DNA of 64,000 bases from Helicobacter cetorum (GTDB lineage: Bacteria > Campylobacterota > Campylobacteria > Campylobacterales > Helicobacteraceae): the NCBI RefSeq assembly GCF_900198405.1, contig NZ_FZMR01000001.1:1-64000 (forward strand), in the 5' to 3' direction. Positions 25,725-32,426 of the stretch are shown one piece after another. The notes below the pieces were generated by a model. The model was not told the origin of the DNA. It searched no databases and was given only the letters and a program-made list of their open reading frames with translations. The stretch's first letter is position 1. Every line of letters starts with the position of its first letter. The translations under genes and the position numbers were made by a program.

Positions 25725-26426
25725 TTAAAATTTGTAGTTATATGACATATAAAACATAGCTGAAGTTTCAAAGCGTTCAGATTTTGAAAGCATGCGAGCT
25801 GTGGGCAAGATTTTAAACCCCCATTCAATGCGATGCCTTAAAAAAAGAGCGAGCGTTATACCTCCATCTATAGTAAGCCCCCCTGCATAAGCACCATGTT
25901 TTATGAGCCTAAAATTTTCATTATCCGCATAGACAACCACGCCTCCTCCAGCACCCCCAAACGCTCCTAAATAATATTTATAACTTCCTAAAGGAAACTC
26001 CATAATAATATCCATGCCCACTGAAAGCATGGTAAAAAAGGAGTTTGTAGGGTCTTTATGGCTTTGGTAATTGACCTTTCCTGTGCCTAAATCCCATGCA
26101 AAAAACCCTCTCACGCCTACATATTTTTTAAAAAAAGTTTGCACACCGGTTTTTAAATTGAGTGTGGCGATAAAATTTTTGACTTCTTTACCCTTATAGT
26201 CTTTGATAGCATCTAAAACGCCAAAGCCTACCAAAAAATACCAACCGCTTTTTTTACGAGTGAGCCTTTGGCGGTTAACAATACTTTTATACAAAGCCTC
26301 ATGGGCTTTTTTATGTCTATAAACGACTTTTTTAGTTGCTTTAGACTCAGTAATACCATAAGCTTGTGGCACAAGAATACCCAATAGGAGCAAAAGGCAT
26401 GGAAAAAAAACGGATTGTTTAAACAC
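25725..26426 (-). CDS. Helicobacter outer-membrane protein, small Hop/Hor type
   Basis: 233 residues with a signal peptide (FKQSVFFPCLLLLLGILVPQAYG). The rest is beta-strand rich (GWYFLVGFGVLDAI, KYVGVRGFFAWDLG, YYLGAFGGAGGGVVVY) and ends in SYNYKF with a C-terminal Phe, as needed for outer-membrane insertion. The start is a GTG at 26426; no strong ribosome site is visible, so an alternative start is possible. It is divergent from the Mla operon, with which it shares an upstream region of about 140 bases. It matches the position of an OMP (HP1467) in H. pylori. Confidence 0.78.
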   Translation of the reverse strand: MFKQSVFFPCLLLLLGILVPQAYGITESKATKKVVYRHKKAHEALYKSIVNRQRLTRKKSGWYFLVGFGVLDAIKDYKGKEVKNFIATLNLKTGVQTFFKKYVGVRGFFAWDLGTGKVNYQSHKDPTNSFFTMLSVGMDIIMEFPLGSYKYYLGAFGGAGGGVVVYADNENFRLIKHGAYAGGLTIDGGITLALFLRHRIEWGFKILPTARMLSKSERFETSAMFYMSYNYKF

Positions 26427-26563
26427 TTTAGAAATAATTCCGCCTTTAGATTGATAGAATTTTATTGCGTTAGTTTATACTATTTTGTGTTAAAATAGTT
26501 TTACAAGTGCAAGTTAAGCGATATTTACTAAATAAATTTTATTTGAGTAGAGAGCATATTTTT

Positions 26564-27700
26564 ATGGGAATAGAAACACAAAGTTTTTTAGAGATTGCCA
26601 AAGAAGGCACTGATTCTGTATTGGTTTTGAGGGGGGATTGGAATTTTAGAACAAGTGCTAAGCTTTTAGGGGAGCTTAAAGACGCTTTATTGAAAAATAA
26701 AGGGCATTTAAAAATTGACCTTTCTTCTTGCAAGAATGTGGATTTTGTCTTTGGCATGTTTTTGTTTGATTTGATTAAGACACACCGCTTAAATATTGAG
26801 CTATGCAATGTGTGCGAAACCAATGCTTGTGCGCTTAAAGTAGTGCAAGATTGGATTGGACAAAGCGAAGAAGAGCTTAACTCTAAAAAGACCAAAGCAA
26901 GACGAGAATTGCTATTCACTAAAATGGGTAGAGGCGTTGTAGAATTTTGTGATACTTTTTTAAACGCCTTAAATTTCTGTGGCATGATTTTATTCTATTT
27001 TGCTAAGGGAGTTATGAACCCTAAGCGTTTTTGTTTCACGCCTTTAGTATATCATATCAATGAATCTGGTTTTAAAGTCTTACCGGTAAGTATTTTGACG
27101 GTGTTTATTGTGGGTTTTGCTATTGCTTTACAAGGGGCATTAGAGTTGCAAGAAATGGGCGTGCCTTTGACAGCCGTAGAGATGACAGCTAAGCTTGCCC
27201 TAAGAGAGATTGGCCCCTTTATTTTGACCCTTGTTATTGCAGGGCGTAGTGCAAGTAGCTTTACCGCTCAAATTGGAGTGATGAAAATCACTGAAGAATT
27301 AGACGCTATGAAAACTATGGGTTTTAGCCCTTTTGAATTTTTGGTTCTACCTCGGGTCTTAGCCTTAGTGATTGTCTTACCTCTAATGGTATTTATTGCT
27401 GATGCGTTCGCGCTCCTTGGAGGTATGTTTGCGATTAAATACCAATTAGGATTGACTTTTTCACATTATGTAGACAGACTGCATGATACGGTGAGTTGGA
27501 GTCATTTTTGGATAGGCATTGTGAAAGCACCTTTTTGGGGCTTTGCTATTGCTATGGTTGGGTGTATGCGTGGCTTTGAAGTTAAGGGCGATACTGAGAG
27601 TATTGGGCGTTTGACTACTATTAGCGTTGTAAATGCTTTGTTTTGGATAATTTTCTTAAACGCAATATTCTCCATTATTTTTTCTAAATTGGATATTTAA
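26564..27700 (+). CDS. mlaE: MlaE-type permease with N-terminal STAS-like domain
   Basis: 378 residues from the ATG at 26564; the longer frame begins at a GTG too close to the promoter. Residues 1-100 look like a STAS/MlaB domain (LVLRGDWNFRTSAKLLGEL, IDLSSCKNVDFVFGMFLFDL). Residues 140-378 are the MlaE permease with five membrane segments and the ALQGALELQEMG and GPFILTLVIAGRSASSFTAQIG blocks, split here at REIGPFILTLVIAGR. It is the membrane part of a phospholipid transporter that maintains outer-membrane asymmetry. Next gene starts 1 base after the stop. Confidence 0.88.
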   Translation: MGIETQSFLEIAKEGTDSVLVLRGDWNFRTSAKLLGELKDALLKNKGHLKIDLSSCKNVDFVFGMFLFDLIKTHRLNIELCNVCETNACALKVVQDWIGQSEEELNSKKTKARRELLFTKMGRGVVEFCDTFLNALNFCGMILFYFAKGVMNPKRFCFTPLVYHINESGFKVLPVSILTVFIVGFAIALQGALELQEMGVPLTAVEMTAKLALREIGPFILTLVIAGRSASSFTAQIGVMKITEELDAMKTMGFSPFEFLVLPRVLALVIVLPLMVFIADAFALLGGMFAIKYQLGLTFSHYVDRLHDTVSWSHFWIGIVKAPFWGFAIAMVGCMRGFEVKGDTESIGRLTTISVVNALFWIIFLNAIFSIIFSKLDI

Positions 27701-27701
27701 A

Positions 27702-28487
27702 ATGGATAGAACAAGCAATGAAATCTTAATTGAAGTTAAGAATATCCATAATGCTTTTGGTAGCACTATTATTCATAGAGGCGTGAGCTTTAATGTCCAT
27801 AAGGGCGAAGTTATGGCTATTCTTGGGGGTTCAGGGAGTGGTAAAAGCACTCTTTTAAGGAGTATGATTTTACTCAATCGCCCTGTAAAAGGGGAGGTGC
27901 TACTCTTTGGGGAAGATATATGGAAACTCAAAGATGAAGAGCAACTAAGAATTTTTAATCGTTGTGGCATTTGCTTTCAGTTTGGAGCGTTGTATAGCTC
28001 GCTTACCGTTTTAGAAAATGTGGGTATTATGCTAGAAAAATATAGCTCTTATTCTAAAAAGATTATTGAAGAAATTTCTAAAATGTGGATTGAAAAAGTG
28101 GGCTTGCCTACTAGGGCTTATCATCTCTATCCCTATGAATTAAGTGGGGGTATGAAAAAGCGTGTGGGTCTAGCAAGAGCTATGGCAACTAACCCTGAAA
28201 TTTTATTTTTAGATGAGCCAACAAGTGGGCTAGACCCCTATAGTGCGGGTAAATTTGATGAATTGATTATGACACTTAGAGAGAGTTTGCAACTCACGGT
28301 AGTGATGATTACGCACGATTTAGACACTGTGCATGATTGTGTGGATAGATTTATCATGCTGAAAGACGGACTATTAGAGTTTAACGGAGATTTAGAGGCT
28401 TTTGTTAAAAAAGCCCAAACTCAAGGTTTGGACGAGGGGAATTTATTCAATTCAACACGAGGAGAGAAATTTTGGAAAGGCATGTAA
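27702..28487 (+). CDS. mlaF: MlaF-type ABC ATPase
   Basis: 261 residues. Walker A GGSGSGKST (42-50), ABC signature LSGGMKKRV (about 147-155), Walker B ILFLDEPTSGLDP and the switch His in VMITHDL. It hydrolyses ATP to drive the MlaE permease. Its 3' end overlaps the next gene by 16 bases. Confidence 0.93.
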   Translation: MDRTSNEILIEVKNIHNAFGSTIIHRGVSFNVHKGEVMAILGGSGSGKSTLLRSMILLNRPVKGEVLLFGEDIWKLKDEEQLRIFNRCGICFQFGALYSSLTVLENVGIMLEKYSSYSKKIIEEISKMWIEKVGLPTRAYHLYPYELSGGMKKRVGLARAMATNPEILFLDEPTSGLDPYSAGKFDELIMTLRESLQLTVVMITHDLDTVHDCVDRFIMLKDGLLEFNGDLEAFVKKAQTQGLDEGNLFNSTRGEKFWKGM

Positions 28488-29260
28488 ATTACACCTTAAT
28501 TGGTGGTCTTTTCTTTTTGTGCTTGGTTTGCATGGTGGGCTTTATTTTATGGCTTGGTCATGTGGGCTTAGAAGATGGAAAATATCAAAAATATATTGTT
28601 TATACTGATAAAGAATTAGGCGGAATTTCTACCAATTCGCCCATTAGCTATAAAGGGATTCAAGTAGGAAATGTTATTAAAGTAGGCTTTGCAAAAGGGA
28701 AAGTGGGGGTAGTGCGTTTAGAATTAATGATTGATTCTAGCGTTAAAGTGCGTAAAGACTCCACGGTAATGGTTTCTTCGCAAGGTCTTATGGGATTAAA
28801 ATATTTAGCCTTAGAACAAAGTAAAAATGAAGAATTTTATACAGGAAAAGATGAAAGAGTTTTGATTTTCAAAGAAGGGCTTATGGGTCGTTTAGCCGGC
28901 GATGCAGACCATATGGTTAAGGAAGTAATGAAAATCATTAAAAATGTAGATAGAATGCTTGATGATGAAAATGTGCAAAAAGTTAAGCATATTCTAACTT
29001 CTGTAGATGATATTGTAACCAATATTGATAGCATGAAAGGCACGATTGACTCCATAGCAAAGAATGCTAATGACTTGGTCTATAATGTGGATTTGCGGGT
29101 TAAACAAGGGCAATATGACTTTAAAACTATGCTAACTCCATTGATTATACAAGCAGAGTTAAGCCTAAGAAATATTGATAATTTTGTGCAAAAAGGGTCA
29201 ATGCTGATAGACAAATTTGACGCTGACCCTTATAAAACCATTTTTGGAGAAAGGAAGTAA
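28472..29260 (+). CDS. mlaD: MlaD-type MCE-domain lipid-binding protein
   Basis: 262 residues. TTG start with AGGAG 7 bases upstream. An N-terminal membrane helix (about 10-30), then an MCE domain (about 38-115) with DKELGGISTNSPISYKGIQVG and the VSSQGLMGLKYLAL block, and a C-terminal helical tail. The MCE ring carries lipids across the periplasm. The gene overlaps mlaF by 16 bases, consistent with coupled expression. Confidence 0.9.
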   Translation: MERHVNYTLIGGLFFLCLVCMVGFILWLGHVGLEDGKYQKYIVYTDKELGGISTNSPISYKGIQVGNVIKVGFAKGKVGVVRLELMIDSSVKVRKDSTVMVSSQGLMGLKYLALEQSKNEEFYTGKDERVLIFKEGLMGRLAGDADHMVKEVMKIIKNVDRMLDDENVQKVKHILTSVDDIVTNIDSMKGTIDSIAKNANDLVYNVDLRVKQGQYDFKTMLTPLIIQAELSLRNIDNFVQKGSMLIDKFDADPYKTIFGERK

Positions 29261-29262
29261 AT

Positions 29263-29946
29263 ATGAGAGCTACTTATTTAAAGTTATTCTCACTCTCATC
29301 GGTATTAGCATTATCGCTTGGAGGTTGCTTGAATTTAAATCTAAGGCAAGTGTTACCAGAAATTAAATCCTATGATTTGAATGCAAGCTCTTTTGCTGAA
29401 GAAAAATGCACCAAACAATTGGCTGAAGTCGGTTTAGTGAGCATTCTAAGTGCGGATTTATTCAATACTAAAGAAATTGTTTTTAAAGCAAAAGATGGAC
29501 AAATCACGCATGGAAAGCATCAAAAATGGGTAGATTTACCTCGCAACATGCTCAAAACAATGTTTATGCAAGAGGCACAAAAAGCATGCTTAAGCGTTGC
29601 TTTACCTCCATATGGCATGAAAGTGCCAATTTATGCGGTGCGTTTTACTATTCTTTCTTTCTCTATCTTAGAAGGGGATAATTCTAAGTATAAAGCAGAA
29701 TTTGCGCTTGGATATGATATTAGCGTAAAAGGCCATTCACATTCAGGAGTTATTATTAAGCATGAAAATATTTCTAGCTTGGAAAATAAAACAATGGAAG
29801 TGAGTAAAAATAAAGATAGCAAGCAAGATTTTCAAGAGAGTGCGATTCAATCGCTCCAGCATGTGAGCGAGCAAGCCGTGCAAGAGGCTATTACTTTGCT
29901 TAAAAAGGCTATTGAAGAACAAGGCTCTAAAGAGAGCGAGCATTAA
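29263..29946 (+). CDS. ABC-type transport auxiliary lipoprotein (PqiC-like)
   Basis: 227 residues. Signal peptide with lipobox LSLGGC (Cys22). The mature part follows the ABC_trans_aux pattern: LPEIKSYDLNAS near the start and WVDLPRNMLKTMFMQEAQKA, then a beta-rich core. It probably links the MCE complex to the outer membrane. It starts 2 bases after mlaD. A stem-loop at 29971-29985 ends the operon. Confidence 0.78.
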   Translation: MRATYLKLFSLSSVLALSLGGCLNLNLRQVLPEIKSYDLNASSFAEEKCTKQLAEVGLVSILSADLFNTKEIVFKAKDGQITHGKHQKWVDLPRNMLKTMFMQEAQKACLSVALPPYGMKVPIYAVRFTILSFSILEGDNSKYKAEFALGYDISVKGHSHSGVIIKHENISSLENKTMEVSKNKDSKQDFQESAIQSLQHVSEQAVQEAITLLKKAIEEQGSKESEH

Positions 29947-29970
29947 TTTAAACTTATCAAATTAGGGGGG

Positions 29971-29985
29971 GTCTCTCAAAGAGAC
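29971..29985 (+). terminator. Hairpin after the Mla operon
   Basis: GTCTCT and AGAGAC form a 6-bp stem with a 3-base loop, followed by TTTG. A G7 run (29965-29971) abuts it. Weak terminator. Confidence 0.4.
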
Positions 29986-30028
29986 TTTGCATTAAAAAGT
30001 GCGTAATTTTAAATCAAGGAATAATAGA

Positions 30029-30622
30029 TTGAATGTGCGATTAATTGGAATGAGTTTGATGTTGGCTTGCATGCTTTCGGGGTGCTTTTTCTTTAAGGGG
30101 TTTAACCATAAAAAGATTGCAACAGATAATTGGCACATTCAAAAAATAGACATGGATAACAGAACCTACAATATTGATGCCATGCTTGCTGATAGTGCTT
30201 TTAGAGAGAGCCAAGAAGATGAAGACTCACTCCAAAATACCGCTTTACCAAAAGATAAAAAAATCACTGAATTAGAACAAAAAGAAAAGAAAAAGCATTG
30301 GTATGAACGCTGGTATGCACTCCTTAAGAAAAAACCACGCCCTAAAAATTCTATGGGGGAATTTATCTTTGACCAAAAAGAAGAGCGCATTTATGGGAGA
30401 GGCTATTGCAACCGCTATTTTGCCAGCTATGCATGGTGGGATAACAATCATATTAAGATAGAAGAAAGCGGGATTTCAAGAAAAGTTTGCAGAGATGGGG
30501 AATTAATGGCGTTTGAACTAGAATTTATGGAAAATTTTAAGGGTATGTTCATGCTCATAAGAGGTAAAAACACGCTTATTTTAGAAAATCCAAAGATGAA
30601 AATTTACTTAGTAACGCCATAA
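30029..30622 (+). CDS. META/HslJ-domain lipoprotein
   Basis: 197 residues. I choose the TTG start at 30029 because AAGGA lies 8 bases upstream; the upstream GTG at 29999 has no such site. Signal peptide with lipobox CMLSGC. The C-terminal half (about 110-197) follows the META pattern: GRGYCNRYFASYAWWDNNHIKI, split at GYCNRYFASY, then SRKVCRDGEL and LILENPKMKIYL. The middle (about 50-105) is charged. Family members act in heat-shock tolerance or motility; in H. pylori the neighbour of the Mla genes (HP1462) was linked to motility, from memory. Confidence 0.7.
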   Translation: MNVRLIGMSLMLACMLSGCFFFKGFNHKKIATDNWHIQKIDMDNRTYNIDAMLADSAFRESQEDEDSLQNTALPKDKKITELEQKEKKKHWYERWYALLKKKPRPKNSMGEFIFDQKEERIYGRGYCNRYFASYAWWDNNHIKIEESGISRKVCRDGELMAFELEFMENFKGMFMLIRGKNTLILENPKMKIYLVTP

Positions 30623-30716
30623 ATTAGTGCAAAAACTATTAATTTAACCCCATACTTATAAATAGGGAATTTTAAGTATAATGAAACCAAAGGTTTTTTG
30701 CCACTTTTTTACTCAT
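30604..30716 (-). pseudogene. AapA-like type I toxin ORF, frameshifted (module B)
   Basis: On the minus strand, ATG at 30716 opens MSKKVAKNLWFHYT and stops at 30672. AAGGA lies 5 bases before GCC-ATG. One inserted base after the Trp codon would restore W-x-x-LYLKFPIYKYG and a hydrophobic tail to a stop at 30604, matching the pattern K-N-x-W-x-x-L-Y-L-K of the H. pylori AapA toxins and of module A here. The leader (30740-30771 hairpin, then AAGGA) is also like module A. So this is a decayed second toxin, divergent from module A and overlapping the 3' end of the META lipoprotein gene. Confidence 0.65.
30677..30682 (+). promoter_or_regulatory. -10 box of predicted IsoA-like antisense RNA (module B)
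   Basis: TATAAT on the plus strand, preceded by TTAAG, inside the minus-strand toxin B reading frame at 34-39 bases from its ATG. Module A has the same box at 35-40 bases from its ATG on the opposite strand. Confidence 0.6.
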
Positions 30717-30771
30717 GGCAATTCCTTTTTTATGGGTTTTACCCCCTAACTTCGCTAAAAACTAGGGGGTA
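30689..30771 (+). ncRNA. Predicted IsoA-like antitoxin RNA, module B
   Basis: From the promoter at 30677-30682 transcription would run about 83 bases to the end of the hairpin with 9-bp arms TACCCCCTA (30740-30748) and TAGGGGGTA (30763-30771). That would be antisense to the start and ribosome site of toxin B. H. pylori IsoA RNAs are about 80 bases and end in a stem-loop. Ends are predicted only. Confidence 0.45.
30740..30771. promoter_or_regulatory. Leader hairpin of module B (9-bp stem)
   Basis: TACCCCCTA pairs with TAGGGGGTA around a 14-base loop. On the minus strand it is the 5' leader stem-loop of toxin B; a TAAAAT box at 30783-30778 on that strand would start the mRNA at it. On the plus strand it may end the antisense RNA. 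Module A has the same element at 30931-30958. Confidence 0.7.
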
Positions 30772-30930
30772 GATGTAATTTTACAAAAATCTTTCTTAAA
30801 ACTTAAAACAAGCTCTCTTTTTTCGTTTGTGTGTTTTCTTTTTCTATCACGCTTTTAGTAGGCTTATTTTTAATTTTGTTTTTAAAATTCTTTTATTTTT
30901 TAGGGGGGTTTAAGGCAGAATAACGGTTCG

Positions 30931-30958
30931 CCCCCTAGTTTTTGAAGAGATTAGGGGG
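30931..30958. promoter_or_regulatory. Leader hairpin of module A (7-bp stem)
   Basis: CCCCCTA (30931-30937) pairs with TAGGGGG (30952-30958). The order hairpin, then ribosome site, then GCCATG is the same as in module B, with shared CCCCCTAGTTTTT at the left arm when B is read on its own strand. It may hold the toxin mRNA in an untranslated fold, as in AapA1. Confidence 0.65.
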
Positions 30959-31012
30959 TGAAAATTGTTCTGAAGGGACTGCCATGAAACGCAAAAATGG
31001 CAAAAACTCTTG
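30931..31012 (-). ncRNA. Predicted IsoA-like antitoxin RNA, module A
   Basis: A minus-strand TATAAT at 31024-31019, inside the toxin reading frame, would start an RNA near 31012 that runs back across the toxin start codon and ribosome site and ends in the hairpin at 30931-30958, about 82 bases. This matches the layout and size of H. pylori IsoA. Transcription is inferred. Confidence 0.55.
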
Positions 31013-31067
31013 GAGAGAATTATACCTTGAAATTTCATTTTCTTGCTTTTTAATTTCGTTTGATTAA
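30984..31067 (+). CDS. AapA-like type I toxin peptide (module A)
   Basis: 27 residues starting MKRKNGKNSWRELYLEIS and ending FLISFD. The core GKNSWxxLYLxIS is that of the H. pylori AapA toxins (AapA1 reads HGKNSWKTLYLKIS, from memory), short hydrophobic, basic-ended membrane-active peptides of type I toxin-antitoxin systems. AAGGGA lies 5 bases before GCC-ATG. A stem-loop is upstream (30931-30958), an antisense promoter lies within the frame, and a strong terminator follows (31083-31127). The C-terminus is acidic (ends in Asp) and lacks the Lys-Arg end of AapA1, so activity is uncertain. Not found by normal gene callers because of its size. Confidence 0.72.
   Translation: MKRKNGKNSWRELYLEISFSCFLISFD
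31019..31024 (-). promoter_or_regulatory. -10 box of predicted IsoA-like antisense RNA (module A)
   Basis: ATTATA on plus reads TATAAT on minus with GG upstream. It lies in codons 12-14 of the toxin (GAA TTA TAC), the same place as in module B. Confidence 0.6.
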
Positions 31068-31082
31068 ATCCTTTCATTTCTT

Positions 31083-31127
31083 AAGGGGGACTTAGGACAC
31101 TCTTCATTGTGTCCTTATCCCCCTTTT
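31083..31127 (+). terminator. Long stem-loop terminator of toxin module A
   Basis: AAGGGGG (31083-31089) pairs with CCCCCTT (31119-31125), and AGGACAC with GTGTCCT inside, around a CTTCATT-type loop; TTTT follows. It fits as the 3' end of the toxin mRNA, giving a transcript of about 200 bases. The G5 arm could also pair with the C5 leader arm. Confidence 0.7.
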
Positions 31128-31190
31128 GGTTTAAAAAGACATTTGGTCTTTTTAAACTCCCCAAACACCCGCAAGGCTTTTAAAGTTATC

Positions 31191-31213
31191 GCTTTAAAAC
31201 TTTGTTTTAAAGC
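31191..31213. terminator. Perfect hairpin after the specificity-subunit gene
   Basis: GCTTTAAAAC and GTTTTAAAGC, 10-bp arms with a 3-base loop, 11 bases past the stop of the minus-strand gene at 31224. Confidence 0.55.
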
Positions 31214-31223
31214 TCTTTATTAT

Positions 31224-31760
31224 TTATCTTAAAAAGCTATCGCTTTTTTCTTTTTCTATCACAAGTTTTGTGGCTTTGATTTTAGCATTGTTATATTCCA
31301 CTACGCCCTTAATGGTGTGTTTCATTAAGGCGTTAATGAGATTTTGCATAAACTTAAAATCAAGGTTGCCATGTTTTGTGGTGGGTAGTAAAATGCTGTC
31401 GTTTTGTATCTTAGCATTGCTTATGCTATTACCCCACGAATATTTATCGTTTAAAGCCTTATAAATACAAGTAATCATAAATAATTGATTAAGCTTATTT
31501 TTTGAGCGCATATCTTTTAAATATAAGGCTAAATTATGGCTATCGTTTGAATAAAAATCTTTTTGTTGGTAAGTAACCACAAAAGTTTTACCACCGATAA
31601 AAATACAATCGCCCCTATCCAAAAAATCTGTATTGTAAGCAATATAAGAATTTACGGCGTTATTTTCTTTACTGGCACACAAATAAGGGGTTGTCCCACT
31701 ATCTTTGACAATATTCCTTGCTAAAATATTTTTTGTATTTTTGATTTCAAAAATATCCAC
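31224..31760 (-). CDS. C-terminal half of BcgI-like specificity subunit (phase-OFF)
   Basis: 178 residues from a GTG, but really the second target-recognition domain of the gene that begins upstream. The sequence before the GTG is open in frame (SKSGVEWESFKIVD) back to the AG repeat. The domain mirrors the first half: W-E-x-F-K-I-x-D-I-F-E-I-K, TPYLCASKENNAVNSYI, DCIFIGGKTFVVTYQQKDFYSND. It would recognise one half of the bipartite DNA target. Not expected to be made as a separate protein; it is joined when the repeat has 14 or 17 units. Confidence 0.8.
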   Translation of the reverse strand: MDIFEIKNTKNILARNIVKDSGTTPYLCASKENNAVNSYIAYNTDFLDRGDCIFIGGKTFVVTYQQKDFYSNDSHNLALYLKDMRSKNKLNQLFMITCIYKALNDKYSWGNSISNAKIQNDSILLPTTKHGNLDFKFMQNLINALMKHTIKGVVEYNNAKIKATKLVIEKEKSDSFLR

Positions 31761-31791
31761 GATTTTAAAGCTTTCCCATTCTACGCCGCTT

Positions 31792-32370
<579 letters not shown>

Positions 32371-32426
32371 ATCCCCTAATTTAAACTCGCCCCACTTAAT
32401 AGCGTTGAGTGTGCTACTAATGGGGC

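Noticed and set aside
29965-29971. G7 run before the META lipoprotein gene as a phase switch
   Set aside because: It lies in the hairpin after the Mla operon, is short, and is not in a coding frame.
30681-30771. Possible extra plus-strand peptide starting at the ATG near 30714 (M-A-I-P-F-L-W-V-L-P-P)
   Set aside because: It reads for only 16 codons, has no ribosome site, and overlaps the predicted antisense RNA and leader hairpin of module B.
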